Assembly (NCBI GenBank): GCA_023388495.1
Contig: JAEWGC010000029.1
Coordinates: 1-32,511, forward strand
Direction of reading: 5' to 3'
Length of the DNA: 32,511 nucleotides
From: Bacillota bacterium
GTDB lineage: Bacteria > Bacillota > Clostridia > Tissierellales > Tissierellaceae
Under the pieces are notes generated by a model. It saw only the letters and a list, made by a program, of their open reading frames with translations, was not told the DNA's origin and ran no database searches. The translations under genes and the position numbers were made by a program. How positions within the stretch are numbered: the stretch's first letter is position 1; the number at the start of each line of letters is the position of its first letter. Shown here piece by piece: positions 13,073-21,695 of this stretch.

Positions 13073-14333
13073 AAAAGCAGTATTTAAATTCAAACCTTTT
13101 TCAAAGAAACAATTAAAAGTATTGACCTGGTGGATGCCTGAATCACCAGCATCTGATAAAGATGGAATAATAGCAGACGGAGCAATAAGAAGTGGTAAAA
13201 CATTATCCATGTCACTTTCATTTGTGATGTGGGCTATGGAAACATTTGACCAACAGAATTTTGGTATGTGTGGTAAGACAATAGGATCCTTTAGAAGAAA
13301 CGTATTATTTTGGCTTAAGCTAATGCTAAAGTCGAGAGGATACAAAATAAAGGATCATAGAGCAGATAATCTAATTGTAGTTAGTAAAAATGATATTACT
13401 AACTATTTCTATATTTTTGGTGGTAAAGACGAAAGCTCACAAGACCTTATACAAGGTATTACATTAGCTGGAGTATTCTTTGATGAAGTTGCATTGATGC
13501 CTGAATCGTTTGTAAATCAAGCTACTGGTAGATGTTCGGTTGATGGTTCTAAGTTTTGGTTTAACTGTAACCCAGATGGACCTTATCACTGGTTTAAAGT
13601 AAATTGGATAGACAAGATTAATGAAAAAAATATCTTATATTTACATTTTACTATGGATGATAATTTAAGCCTAACTGAAAAGATTAAAGCAAGATATCGT
13701 TCAATGTATAGTGGAGTATTCTATCAAAGATATATCCTAGGACTTTGGGTAGTAGCTGAGGGTGTTATCTATGATATGTTTGATGCAGTTAAGCATATTG
13801 TGAGTGAATTAAAGGATTTAATTACTGATACTTATTATGTAAGTGTAGACTATGGTACTCAAAATGCTACTGTATTTCTTCTATGGTGTAAGAACACTAA
13901 AGGAAAGTGGGTTTGTATTAAGGAATATTATTATAGTGGCAGAGACGAAGCTACACAGAAGACAGACACAGAATATGCAGATGATTTAAAAGAGTTTTTA
14001 GGAGAAATTAAACCAAGAGCCGTTATTATAGATCCAAGTGCAGCATCATTTATAGCTGAGTTAAGGAAAAGAGGATATAACATTAGAAAAGCTAAGAATG
14101 ATGTGCTAGATGGTATAAGGTTTGTTGCTACTTTGTTAAATCAAGAGAAGATAGCTTTTGCAGAATGTTGTAAAAACACTATATTAGAATTTAATTCTTA
14201 TATATGGGATACTAAGGCATCTGAACGTGGTGAAGATAAACCAGTAAAGCAACATGACCATGCTATGGATGCAGTGAGATATTTCTGCTACACAATAATA
14301 TTTAAAGGTAATGGAATTAAGATTCTTAAATAA
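13056..14333 (+). CDS. terL: terminase large subunit (PBSX/Terminase_3 family)
   Basis: Starts at ATG 13056 inside the end of TerS (GAGG 9 bases upstream; GTG 13041 is a less likely start), giving 425 residues. The ATPase domain has Walker A GAIRSGKT (42-49) and Walker B VFFDEV (140-145). The RNase H-like nuclease domain shows VDYGTQN (264-270), IIDPSA (324-329) and HDHAMDAVRYF (400-410) with the metal-binding acids. It is the packaging motor that translocates and cuts the concatemer. Length is normal for the family. The portal gene follows after 13 bases. Confidence 0.95.
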   Translation: MLKKIKKAVFKFKPFSKKQLKVLTWWMPESPASDKDGIIADGAIRSGKTLSMSLSFVMWAMETFDQQNFGMCGKTIGSFRRNVLFWLKLMLKSRGYKIKDHRADNLIVVSKNDITNYFYIFGGKDESSQDLIQGITLAGVFFDEVALMPESFVNQATGRCSVDGSKFWFNCNPDGPYHWFKVNWIDKINEKNILYLHFTMDDNLSLTEKIKARYRSMYSGVFYQRYILGLWVVAEGVIYDMFDAVKHIVSELKDLITDTYYVSVDYGTQNATVFLLWCKNTKGKWVCIKEYYYSGRDEATQKTDTEYADDLKEFLGEIKPRAVIIDPSAASFIAELRKRGYNIRKAKNDVLDGIRFVATLLNQEKIAFAECCKNTILEFNSYIWDTKASERGEDKPVKQHDHAMDAVRYFCYTIIFKGNGIKILK

Positions 14334-14346
14334 GGAAGGTGATAAA

Positions 14347-15795
14347 ATGTTTAAATTCAAAAACCTATTCAAAAATGATATATGTATTATGACTACAGAG
14401 GAAATACTTTACAATGAGATCCAGGAGTTTAACTCTAGCGATAAAAGAAAATGGATGCTTACAGGCGAAGAGTATTATAAAGTAGAAAATGATATATATA
14501 ATAGGAAAATTACAAGACAAACTGAAGAGGGAGAAGAGGAAGATAAATCTAAAGCCAACAACAAATTAGCTCATGGATTTATTAAGAATCTGATCGATGA
14601 AAAGATAGGGTATCTCCTTACAAAGGACTATGCTTTAAAATGTGACAATGAAGAGTATATAGAGAGTGTGAAAAATACACTAGGCAAATATTTTCAATAT
14701 AAGCTTACTAGACTAGGATATGAAGCAAGTAATAAAGGTATATCATGGCTACAAGTTTATATAGATGAAAATGGTAGATTTGGCACTATGTTAATACCAT
14801 CAGAGCAATGTGTACCATTATGGAAAGATAACACTCATACAGAGCTAGATGGAATGATTAGATACTATACTCAAGTTATATATGAAGGTAAACAGAAAAA
14901 GAAAATAACAAGAGTAGAATATTATACAGATATGGAAGTGTATTTCTATATATTAAACAGTGAGGGGTTAGTTCCAGATATTGAAACCAACGAAGGTGGC
15001 CCAATACTCCATTATAAAAAAGGAGAAGAAGGCAAGGGTTGGGGCAAGGTCCCATTCATAGGATTTAAAAACAATGCTATAGAATATCCAGATGTAAAGT
15101 TTATTAAATCACTAATAGATAGTTATGATAAGTCTAGAAGTGAGATAGACAATTTTATAGAAGAGGTAAAGAATTTAATCTATATATTAAAAGGATATGG
15201 GGGAGAAAATCTATCAGAATTTATGAGAGATTTAAATTACTACAGAGCAATAAAGATAGATGATCCAGAACATGGAGGAGTAGACACTCTTAATCCTAAA
15301 ATAGACATAGCAGCTGCAAAAGAACATTTTGAACAACTGAAAAGAGATATTAATGAATTTGGGCAAGGAATACCAAAAGATTTAGATAAGTTTGGCAATA
15401 GTCCTTCAGGAATAAGTTTAAAATTCCTATATCAAGGATTAGACCTAAAATGCAACCATTTAGAAGTAGAATTTAAGATGGCATTTGAGCAGCTTCTATA
15501 TTTTATCAATATTTATTTGGCTGAAAATGGACAAGGTAGCTATGAAAACGAAGATGTAGAGATTATATTTAATAGAGATGTGGCTATTAATGAAACAGAA
15601 GCAATAAACAATGTTATTAACTCTCAAGAAATTATATCCTTAGAAACCTTACTAGGGCAACATCCATGGGTGTCTGATGTGGAAGCTGAGCTTAAAAGAG
15701 TAATAGCTGAGAGATTACAAAAACAAAAAGAGCAAGCTAAGATGTTCGGAAGTGATAGATTTTCCAATCTAGAAGGTGAGGAAGATGAAGGATAA
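14347..15795 (+). CDS. portal protein (SPP1 gp6-like)
   Basis: AAGGAAGGTGAT precedes ATG 14347, giving 482 residues, the normal size for SPP1-type portals. The N-terminus carries KLAHGFIKNLIDEKIGYLLT (about 77-96), a conserved stretch of this family. The long crown/stem region includes WGKVPFIGFKNN and IDSYDKSRSEIDNFIEEVKN, and GNSPSGISLKFLYQGLDLKC. Twelve copies form the ring through which DNA enters the head and to which the motor and connector bind. The C-terminal tail is acidic (NLEGEEDEG). The next gene overlaps by 11 bases. Confidence 0.92.
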   Translation: MFKFKNLFKNDICIMTTEEILYNEIQEFNSSDKRKWMLTGEEYYKVENDIYNRKITRQTEEGEEEDKSKANNKLAHGFIKNLIDEKIGYLLTKDYALKCDNEEYIESVKNTLGKYFQYKLTRLGYEASNKGISWLQVYIDENGRFGTMLIPSEQCVPLWKDNTHTELDGMIRYYTQVIYEGKQKKKITRVEYYTDMEVYFYILNSEGLVPDIETNEGGPILHYKKGEEGKGWGKVPFIGFKNNAIEYPDVKFIKSLIDSYDKSRSEIDNFIEEVKNLIYILKGYGGENLSEFMRDLNYYRAIKIDDPEHGGVDTLNPKIDIAAAKEHFEQLKRDINEFGQGIPKDLDKFGNSPSGISLKFLYQGLDLKCNHLEVEFKMAFEQLLYFINIYLAENGQGSYENEDVEIIFNRDVAINETEAINNVINSQEIISLETLLGQHPWVSDVEAELKRVIAERLQKQKEQAKMFGSDRFSNLEGEEDEG

Positions 15796-16831
15796 TCAAT
15801 ACTGGATTAATCGTAGTAAGGAAAGAATGATGCAATATCATAATGATAGTGATGAGACTATAAATATTATTACCAAATCCTATGACAAGGCTATGGATGA
15901 TATAGAAAAGGATATAAAGGTTATATTTAACAATTATGCAATAAATGAAAAGTTAACACCATCACAAGCAAGAAGGTATCTAAATCAGAAGATACCTAAT
16001 TTTATTTTTAAATTAATTAAAGAACTATATCCTAAGGCTAAGAATGAAAGAATAAAGAGTTGGATGAAAACTAAAATAAATTCACATTCATACAAGGCTA
16101 GGATAACAAGGTTGGAAGCATTAAGAGAAAGTATGCATATAAGGTCTAAGCAAATAGCTGATGCGGAATTAAATCTAAGCAACACGCAGCATATAAAGAC
16201 AATCAAGAATGCTTACTATAAAAATATATTTGATGTTCATAAAGGAATAGGTGTGGGATTTAGTTTTAATGTAATCAATGAAGGAGTAATACAAGAAATA
16301 CTCAAAAACAAATGGAGTGGAAGACACTTCTCTGAAAGAATATGGGGTAATACAGATATGTTGGCTGAACAATTAACAGAGATAGTAACAACTGGATTCA
16401 TGACTGGTAAGAGCATAGATAAAATGTCTAGAGAGCTTAGAGAATTAACTAATACAGGTAAATATGTAGCTACTAGATTGATAAGGACAGAAACTACTTA
16501 TATGGCTAATGCTGCAGAGATAGAAAGCTATAAAGAATGTGGTATAGAAAAGTATATCTTTGTTGCCACACTGGACCTAAGAACCTCCGAGGACTGCAGA
16601 AGGTTAGATAGAGAAGTATTTGAAGTATCAAAAGCAGTACCAGGTGAGAATATTCCCCCTATGCACCCTAATTGTAGGAGTACCACTAGATCATACGTAA
16701 GTAAAGAAGAATTAGCCAAGGTAAAGAGAAGGGCAAGAGATCCTGTTACCGGTAAGACTTATTTAGTACCTGCTGATATGAATTATAAGGAATGGTATGA
16801 GAGATATGTAAAGGAGAATGAAAATGGCTAA
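15785..16831 (+). CDS. minor head protein (SPP1 gp7 / Mu F-like)
   Basis: ATG 15785 follows AGGTGAGG inside the portal gene's end and gives 348 residues. The N-terminal two thirds are helical and charged. The C-terminal domain (about 215-320) is the Mu gpF-like head morphogenesis domain: TRLIRTETTYMANAAEIESY, SEDCRRLD, and the signature PPMHPNCRSTTRSYV. SPP1 gp7 binds the portal and helps DNA delivery on infection. Its place directly after the portal is conserved. Confidence 0.88.
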   Translation: MKDNQYWINRSKERMMQYHNDSDETINIITKSYDKAMDDIEKDIKVIFNNYAINEKLTPSQARRYLNQKIPNFIFKLIKELYPKAKNERIKSWMKTKINSHSYKARITRLEALRESMHIRSKQIADAELNLSNTQHIKTIKNAYYKNIFDVHKGIGVGFSFNVINEGVIQEILKNKWSGRHFSERIWGNTDMLAEQLTEIVTTGFMTGKSIDKMSRELRELTNTGKYVATRLIRTETTYMANAAEIESYKECGIEKYIFVATLDLRTSEDCRRLDREVFEVSKAVPGENIPPMHPNCRSTTRSYVSKEELAKVKRRARDPVTGKTYLVPADMNYKEWYERYVKENENG

Positions 16832-17090
16832 GTATAGAAAGAAACCAGTAGTAATTGAAGCTATAAAATTTATAGATACAACTGAAAGAATAGAGGAATT
16901 AAGTGGTTTTATAGATAATCAACCATTGAGAATAGACTATAAAAATCCAGAGAAACCAATATTAAAACTTAATACACTTGAAGGAGAGCATATTGCAAGT
17001 GTAGGAGACTGGATTATTAAAGGTGTTAAAGGTGAATTTTATCCTTGTAAGCCTGATATATTTGAAATGACATATGAAAAAGTAGAATAA
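16824..17090 (+). CDS. PGDYG-type small protein
   Basis: AAAGGAG lies 7 bases before ATG 16824 (88 residues); ATG 16818 is too near the site. It starts MAKYRKKPVVIEAIKFIDTT and ends in the motif SVGDWIIKGVKGEFYPCKPD followed by IFEMTYEKV, typical of the PGDYG family. These small beta-rich proteins occur in many phages in the head operon or elsewhere; the role is unknown. The start overlaps the gp7-like stop by 8 bases. Confidence 0.75.
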   Translation: MAKYRKKPVVIEAIKFIDTTERIEELSGFIDNQPLRIDYKNPEKPILKLNTLEGEHIASVGDWIIKGVKGEFYPCKPDIFEMTYEKVE

Positions 17091-17107
17091 TTTGGAGGTG
17101 AAAGATA

Positions 17108-17287
17108 ATGAAAAAAGCAAAAGTGTATTTTTATGTTGATAGCCTTATAGAAACAAAGGAATTAAGCTATAAAGATAGTTGCGGAATTATAGTACAAGAA
17201 GGAATCGTATACATTAAACCAGATGATAATTTGCAACTGGCAATAAACAAAGAACATTTCATATCGCTTGAAAAGATAGAAGAATAG
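17108..17287 (+). CDS. 59-residue hypothetical protein
   Basis: TTTGGAGGTG precedes ATG 17108. The product is short and beta-rich (MKKAKVYFYVDSLIETKELS, then GIIVQEGIVYIKPDDNLQLA and FISLEKIEE). No family is recognised. It ends at a hairpin terminator, so it closes the first part of the head operon. Confidence 0.6.
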   Translation: MKKAKVYFYVDSLIETKELSYKDSCGIIVQEGIVYIKPDDNLQLAINKEHFISLEKIEE

Positions 17288-17310
17288 GCACCTTAATAGG
17301 TGTATTTTTT
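17288..17310 (+). terminator. short terminator in the head operon
   Basis: CACCT (17289-17293) pairs with AGGTG (17298-17302) over a 4-base loop, followed by TATTTTTT. It is a weak stem and probably gives partial termination that lowers downstream or upstream ratios. Confidence 0.55.
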
Positions 17311-17332
17311 ATGTCCTAAATAAGACTTTAAA

Positions 17333-17368
17333 CTGTTTATAATTACCCTTATGGCAGGGAGTAAACAG
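17333..17368 (+). promoter_or_regulatory. structured leader ahead of scaffold and coat genes
   Basis: CTGTTTA (17333-17339) pairs with TAAACAG (17362-17368), enclosing CCCT/AGGG (17346-17349 with 17356-17359). It lies between the terminator and the scaffold start, a place for control of the most highly expressed virion genes. Confidence 0.45.
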
Positions 17369-17428
17369 CCACATCCCAATACTAGGACTTGCTAGAATAA
17401 AAGGAAAGGGATTGAAAGGAGAGTATTA

Positions 17429-18034
17429 ATGGATTGGTTAAAAGAATTATTAAAAGACTTAGAAAATGCAGATGAATTGCAAAAAGCTATAGCTAAAGGA
17501 ATAGGAGAAAACTTTGTTTCTAAGGCTGATTTTAATAGTGTGAATGAAACAAAGAAAGACCTAGAAACACAACTCAGTACTGCTAATACTACTATTGCAG
17601 ACTTAAAGAAAGGCAATAAAGATAATGAAGAATTACAAGGTAAGATTAAGCAGTATGAAACAGATTTAGAAACACTAAAGGCCGATAGTGAAACTAAGAT
17701 TAAAAATATTACATTAGACAATGCTATCAAGTTAGCATTAAAAGATAATAAGGCTAAACACGAAGACTTGCTAATAGGAAGATTTGATAGAGAAAAACTG
17801 ACTATCAAAGAAGATGGGACCATTGAAGGCTTGGAGGATCAAATAAAAGGCTTAAAAGAAGCATATAAGGATTTATTTGAGCAACCACTATCAGGAAAGA
17901 CTCCACCAAATAATGGAGAATCAAATCCAAGATATAATCCTTGGAGTAAAGAACATTTTAATCTTACTCAGCAAGGAAAAATATTAAGAGAAAACCCAGA
18001 ACTAGCAGCTCAATTAAAATCAGCTGCAAATTAA
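17429..18034 (+). CDS. scaffolding protein (phage GP20-like)
   Basis: A 201-residue protein with GAAAGGAGAG before ATG 17429. It opens MDWLKELLKDLENADELQKA and has a long coiled coil (about 30-90: NETKKDLETQLSTANTTIAD, KQYETDLETLKADSETKIKN), then ITLDNAIKLALKDNKAKHED, the conserved part of the GP20 minor structural family, and a Pro/Asn-rich end. Scaffolds of this kind shape the procapsid and leave before DNA packaging. The coat protein gene follows after 19 bases. Confidence 0.85.
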   Translation: MDWLKELLKDLENADELQKAIAKGIGENFVSKADFNSVNETKKDLETQLSTANTTIADLKKGNKDNEELQGKIKQYETDLETLKADSETKIKNITLDNAIKLALKDNKAKHEDLLIGRFDREKLTIKEDGTIEGLEDQIKGLKEAYKDLFEQPLSGKTPPNNGESNPRYNPWSKEHFNLTQQGKILRENPELAAQLKSAAN

Positions 18035-18053
18035 TTTAAAGGAGAGATAAATA

Positions 18054-19028
18054 ATGAGTATAACAAGAATACAAGATGTAATTCAACCGGAAATATTTAC
18101 TCCATATACAATTCAAAGAACTATGGAGTTATCGGCATTAATTCAATCAGGAATAGCAGAGAATAATGCTGAATTTGATAAATTGGCAAGTGGACCTAAT
18201 ACTTTAATCAATATGCCATTCTGGGATGACCTTACAGGTGAACCAGAAGTAATGGATGATACTGGTGAAACTGAACCAGGTAAAATCACAGCTAACAAAG
18301 ATGTAGCTAGAAAATTAGCATTTGTAAAATCATATGGTGCTAATGCCTTATCAGCTATGTTATCAGGCGATGATCCAATGAAGGCTATTGCTGATTTATT
18401 TGGAGCTTATTGGAGCAGACAATACCAACAAATGTTACTTTCCATACTAGATGGAGTATTTGCATCAGCTAACATGGAGGAAAAGGTACATGACATAACA
18501 GCGGAGTTAGGAGAAAAGGCTTTGATAAATGGCAGAACGTTTATAGATGCTACTCAAAAGATGGGAGATGCCAAAGATTTATTAACTGGTGTTACTATGC
18601 ACTCCGCAGTAGAAGCGTATCTAGCAAAGTTACAATTAATAGAATATCAAGAAACCAAGGATAAATCTACAAGAGTACCATACTTTATGAATAAGAGAGT
18701 TATAGTTGATGATGCTATGACTTTTGATTCACTTACAGGTGCGGGAGAAGCTTATTTATTCGGTCAAGGTGCTATTGCGTGGGGCAATGGAAGCCATCCA
18801 GATATCTTGCAAACAGAAGTTGTAAGAAAAGGTCTATCGTTAGCTGGTGAGGATATTCTTGTCAACAGAAGATTGCCATTACTTCACCCAAGAGGTGTTA
18901 AGTGGACTGAAACAAATGTAGCAAAAACATTCCCAACGTTTTTAGAGTTAGAGGATGGTACTAACTGGTCGAGAGTTTATGAACCAAAGGCCGTAAGAAT
19001 AGTTAAATTCAAATTTAAAATTGATTAA
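18054..19028 (+). CDS. major capsid protein (SPP1 gp13-like)
   Basis: A 324-residue coat protein with AAAGGAGAG before ATG 18054. The start (SITRIQDVIQPEIFTPYTIQ) and the segments NTLINMPFWDDLTGEPEVMD, AFVKSYGANALSAMLSGDDP and HPRGVKWTETN are characteristic of this coat protein family with the HK97 fold. Length is typical. Codon use is slightly richer in common codons than in the neighbours, as expected for the most abundant protein. A strong hairpin follows the stop. Confidence 0.92.
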   Translation: MSITRIQDVIQPEIFTPYTIQRTMELSALIQSGIAENNAEFDKLASGPNTLINMPFWDDLTGEPEVMDDTGETEPGKITANKDVARKLAFVKSYGANALSAMLSGDDPMKAIADLFGAYWSRQYQQMLLSILDGVFASANMEEKVHDITAELGEKALINGRTFIDATQKMGDAKDLLTGVTMHSAVEAYLAKLQLIEYQETKDKSTRVPYFMNKRVIVDDAMTFDSLTGAGEAYLFGQGAIAWGNGSHPDILQTEVVRKGLSLAGEDILVNRRLPLLHPRGVKWTETNVAKTFPTFLELEDGTNWSRVYEPKAVRIVKFKFKID

Positions 19029-19050
19029 AAGAGGAGTCTAAACTCCTCTT
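19029..19050 (+). terminator. hairpin after the major capsid gene
   Basis: AAGAGGAGT (19029-19037) / ACTCCTCTT (19042-19050), a perfect 9-bp stem with a 4-base loop. The T-run is poor (TTAGTAATTTTA), so it may act mainly to protect the coat mRNA 3' end or terminate partially. Confidence 0.6.
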
Positions 19051-19072
19051 AGTAATTTTAGGAGGTAAGGTT

Positions 19073-19291
19073 ATGTCAACAGCATTTGAAAGAAGAGTAA
19101 AAAGATTGAGAGAACATGTTCTAAGTCATAATAAAAAAGAGGGTGAGTCGACTTGTGAAGAAAAATTACTAGAAGATTTAACACTATCTGAATTAAAGGC
19201 TATAGCAAAAGAAAAAGAAGTAGAAGGCTATAGCAATATGAAAAAAGAAGAATTATTAGAAGTCTTAAAAAATTTAGAGGGTGGAGAATAA
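19073..19291 (+). CDS. small protein with Rho-N/HeH-like domain
   Basis: A 72-residue protein with TAGGAGGTAAGG before ATG 19073. Residues about 35-68 (LTLSELKAIAKEKEVEGYSN, MKKEELLEVLKNL) form the helix-extended-loop-helix seen in the Rho N-terminal/HeH/SAP group. In phages it is often attached to or next to head-completion proteins, as here. Its role may be nucleic-acid binding in the capsid; this is inference. Confidence 0.65.
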   Translation: MSTAFERRVKRLREHVLSHNKKEGESTCEEKLLEDLTLSELKAIAKEKEVEGYSNMKKEELLEVLKNLEGGE

Positions 19292-19305
19292 TCCATCCTC
19301 TTTTT
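19277..19305 (+). terminator. terminator overlapping a gene end
   Basis: GAGGGTGGA (19277-19285) pairs with TCCATCCTC (19292-19300, one G-U), then TTTTT. The 5' arm is the end of the preceding coding region. Confidence 0.65.
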
Positions 19306-19319
19306 AAGTAGGTGAGATC

Positions 19320-19622
19320 ATGGATCAACTAAGCAAATTAAAACTAAAACTGGGTGAGTCTTTAGGAGATGTATCTAAAGATAATTTATTGAATTTATAT
19401 TTAGAAGATGCAAAAGACACCATTTTAGAACTAACACATCTTTCAGAACTTCCAAATAACCTTTTAAACACTCAAATAGAGTTAGCTATAGTCTACTATA
19501 ATAAAGAAGGTATAGAGGGACAGACAAGCCATTCGGAAGGTGGAGTAAGTAGAAGTTTTGAAGAAGGTATCCCTGAAAGCATAATGAAAAAGATTAGATC
19601 AGCAAGAAGATTGCCGAGGTGA
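19320..19622 (+). CDS. head-tail connector (phage connector 1 / gp6-like)
   Basis: A 100-residue protein with TAGGTGAG before ATG 19320. The layout LKLGESLGDVSKDNLLNLYL, EDAKDTILELTHLSELPNNL, LNTQIELAIVYYNKEGIEGQ and GVSRSFEEGIPESIMKKI is that of the helical connector family (HK97 gp6, SPP1 gp15). It forms the ring below the portal. The order connector, closure, gp10-like, terminator, tube is standard. Confidence 0.85.
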   Translation: MDQLSKLKLKLGESLGDVSKDNLLNLYLEDAKDTILELTHLSELPNNLLNTQIELAIVYYNKEGIEGQTSHSEGGVSRSFEEGIPESIMKKIRSARRLPR

Positions 19623-19626
19623 TTAT

Positions 19627-19959
19627 ATGAGACTAAGGCAAAGAGATCTTAAACCTTACACAGTAAAAAAATATGGTACTTTTAAAGAACTTGATGGAAC
19701 TAAATACACAGGATATAAAAAAGCAGGTATAGAAGTTAAAGCTAAAATCCAACCTGCAGGTGGCAGAATGTTATCCGAGATATATGGATTAAGACTTGCT
19801 TATATGTTGACTATGTATTGTGAAAATGGAATAGAACTATTCGAGAATGATGGTATTTGCGTTTATGTAGATAATAATAAGGATCCTGATTATAAAATAA
19901 TTGCTATTAGACAATGGAATACTCATATAGTAGCAGATTTAGAAAAGGTGAAATCATGA
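19627..19959 (+). CDS. head closure protein (SPP1 gp16-like position)
   Basis: A 110-residue beta-rich protein with GAGGTGAT before ATG 19627 (MRLRQRDLKPYTVKKYGTFK, GYKKAGIEVKAKIQPAGG, YMLTMYCENGIELFENDGIC). Position and length match head-tail joining or closure proteins that gate DNA in the filled head. Sequence similarity within this family is low, so the call leans on gene order. Confidence 0.65.
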   Translation: MRLRQRDLKPYTVKKYGTFKELDGTKYTGYKKAGIEVKAKIQPAGGRMLSEIYGLRLAYMLTMYCENGIELFENDGICVYVDNNKDPDYKIIAIRQWNTHIVADLEKVKS

Positions 19960-20396
19960 CTATACAAGGATTAGACAGTTTATTAAGAAAACTAGATAAA
20001 TTAGGCAAAAATAGTACTAAAGTAGTTGCAAAAGCAGTAGGAGAAGCTACCAAGAAAGTGCAAGGAGATGCTAAAGACTTATGCCCTGTAAGAGAAATTG
20101 ATGGTGGAAGGCTTAGAGGCAGTATCCAAGGGACATTGCAAGAAGAGAATAGAGAAATCATTGGGATAGTTTCTACTAATGTAGAGTATGCACCTTATGT
20201 TGAATTTGGTACTGGCCAAAGAGGAGCAGATTCTCCAAGCCCGCCAAAGTATGATGGTGATTTATCATATAGAGAAGATTGGGTAGGTATGGCAGCACAA
20301 CCTTATATGTATCCAGCAATAAAACAGAATGAAGAATATATTAAAGAAACTATAGCAGCAAGTATTAAGTTAGAAATACAGAAAAAGGGTGATTAG
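19956..20396 (+). CDS. HK97 gp10-like tail completion protein
   Basis: ATG 19956 overlaps the previous stop (ATGA) and follows AAAAGGTG, giving 146 residues; the earlier in-frame ATG lies in the previous gene. The pattern GLDSLLRKLDKLG, AKDLCPVREIDGGRLRGSIQ, STNVEYAPYVEFGTGQRG and AAQPYMYPAIKQNEEYIKET is diagnostic of the gp10 family (the VE(F/Y)GTG core followed by QP(F/Y)(L/M)xPA). It links head and tail during assembly. Confidence 0.88.
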   Translation: MTIQGLDSLLRKLDKLGKNSTKVVAKAVGEATKKVQGDAKDLCPVREIDGGRLRGSIQGTLQEENREIIGIVSTNVEYAPYVEFGTGQRGADSPSPPKYDGDLSYREDWVGMAAQPYMYPAIKQNEEYIKETIAASIKLEIQKKGD

Positions 20397-20398
20397 TT

Positions 20399-20755
20399 AT
20401 GTATGACATAAAACCCAAAATAAATGAGCTATTAGAGGGAATTGTTGGTGAGGATAATGTATCAGATAGTTATCCTGATAATTTTAATAATTTACCTCAT
20501 GTTTCTTTCTATGAGCAAGACAATAAAGATGTTTACAAGATTAAAGAAGAACTATATACAGAAATAGAAATACAAATAGATATATGGCATAACAGAAGCA
20601 CAGGAACACTAGCAAGACAAGTAAGTGATGCTATGAAGTCTATAGGTCTTAAAAGAGATTTCGCGAGAGATATACCTGACCCAAGTGGAATTAAACATAA
20701 ATCAATGAGATTTAAAGGAAAAATCAATAATAGAACTAAAATTATGTATCAGTGA
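20399..20755 (+). CDS. tail terminator / completion protein
   Basis: A 118-residue protein starting at ATG 20399 with AAGGGTGATT upstream. It has the alpha-beta layout of tail terminators: YDIKPKINELLEGIVGEDNV, NLPHVSFYEQDN, EIEIQIDIWHNRSTGTLARQ, VSDAMKSIGLKRDFARDIP. These rings cap the tail tube and set tail length with the tape measure. The call rests on layout and on position between the gp10-like gene and the tail tube gene. Confidence 0.75.
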   Translation: MYDIKPKINELLEGIVGEDNVSDSYPDNFNNLPHVSFYEQDNKDVYKIKEELYTEIEIQIDIWHNRSTGTLARQVSDAMKSIGLKRDFARDIPDPSGIKHKSMRFKGKINNRTKIMYQ

Positions 20756-20769
20756 AGGAGTGAAAATAG

Positions 20770-21216
20770 ATGTTTAAAATGAATTTACAACTACATGCAG
20801 GACAGAGCTTCAACGAAGCTACACTTTCGTACAAGGAAGGAGTAATGGATGACTACACAGAAATTGATTTATTAATGGAAATACCTGAGATTGGTGGAGA
20901 TCCTGAAAAGATAGAAGTAACTACTCTATCAGATAAAAATAAAAAGTATATTCCTGGTATTTCAGATTTAGGAGATTTAGCTTTTGTGTTTTTATATGAT
21001 AATAGCACTTCTACATCTAACTATAGAATATTAAAGAAATTGCAAGATGAAAATAAAAAGGTTAGTTTTAAATTGAATTATCCTGATGGTAGTGGACATA
21101 CTTTTGATGCCTATGTAAGTGTTAAAATAGGTGGCGGAGGGGTTAATGCTGCTAAAACATTTACAGCTAGCATGTTTTTACAATCAGATATAATAGATAT
21201 TAATCCAGGAGCCTAA
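20770..21216 (+). CDS. major tail (tube) protein
   Basis: A 148-residue protein with GAAGGAGTG before ATG 20770. It begins MFKMNLQLHAGQSFNEATLS and shows LMEIPEIGGDPEKIEVTTLS, KYIPGISDLGDLAFVFLYDN and SFKLNYPDGSGHTFDAYVSV, which is the beta-sandwich layout of siphovirus tail tube subunits. The GGDPEKIEVTTL element is typical. It follows the tail terminator gene. A moron with its own promoter is inserted directly after it. Confidence 0.88.
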   Translation: MFKMNLQLHAGQSFNEATLSYKEGVMDDYTEIDLLMEIPEIGGDPEKIEVTTLSDKNKKYIPGISDLGDLAFVFLYDNSTSTSNYRILKKLQDENKKVSFKLNYPDGSGHTFDAYVSVKIGGGGVNAAKTFTASMFLQSDIIDINPGA

Positions 21217-21223
21217 TTAGTGG

Positions 21224-21252
21224 TTGAAAACCCCTTCTTTGTATAGTATCCT
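21224..21252 (+). promoter_or_regulatory. promoter of the lipoprotein moron
   Basis: TTGAAA (21224-21229), 17-bp spacer, TATCCT (21247-21252), located just after the tail tube stop and 36 bases before the next ATG. Confidence 0.5.
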
Positions 21253-21288
21253 TAAATTACCATATAGAACTAACAGGGGAGGGATTTT

Positions 21289-21654
21289 ATGAAAAAAGTT
21301 ATAGGTGTTATTAGCATTGTGTTATTCCTTATAGTATCACTTCAAAGTTGTGTGGCAGGATTGGGAAATGCTTTAAGTAACAATGGAGAGGTAAGCGGTA
21401 GTGCAGGAATCTTGCTATCATTTTTTATGCTTATAGCAGGGATACTTATATTAATATCTAAAACTAGCAAGGGGATAACTATTACATCCATAGTATTTTA
21501 CGTACTTGGTGGGATAGTAGGGCTTTCAAATGTAGGATCTTATTCTGACTTGAAAATATGGTCTACATTAAACCTAATATTTGCAGCTTTACTTATATTC
21601 CATCTTATTAAAAACAAAACATTGTATAGTAAAAGGGTAGAAAAAACAGAGTAA
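21289..21654 (+). CDS. membrane lipoprotein moron inside the tail operon
   Basis: A 121-residue protein with AGGGGAGGG before ATG 21289. It opens with a lipoprotein-type signal: MKK, a hydrophobic stretch, then the lipobox-like VSLQSC with Cys at 21. Three further hydrophobic segments follow (ILLSFFMLIAGILILI, GITITSIVFYVLGGIVGL, LNLIFAALLIFHLI). It separates the tail tube from the tail chaperone, normally adjacent genes, and has a promoter and a strong terminator of its own. This is the layout of a moron expressed in lysogeny. Lipoproteins in phages such as TP-J34 block DNA entry of related phages; that role is inference here. Confidence 0.75.
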   Translation: MKKVIGVISIVLFLIVSLQSCVAGLGNALSNNGEVSGSAGILLSFFMLIAGILILISKTSKGITITSIVFYVLGGIVGLSNVGSYSDLKIWSTLNLIFAALLIFHLIKNKTLYSKRVEKTE

Positions 21655-21663
21655 GGAACAAAT

Positions 21664-21695
21664 AAAAGCAACTTCTTTGACGAGGTTGCTTTTTT
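21664..21695 (+). terminator. terminator of the lipoprotein moron
   Basis: AAAAGCAACTTC (21664-21675) pairs with GAGGTTGCTTTT (21682-21693, one G-U) over a 6-base loop, followed by more T. It is a textbook intrinsic terminator inside the late operon. Confidence 0.85.
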
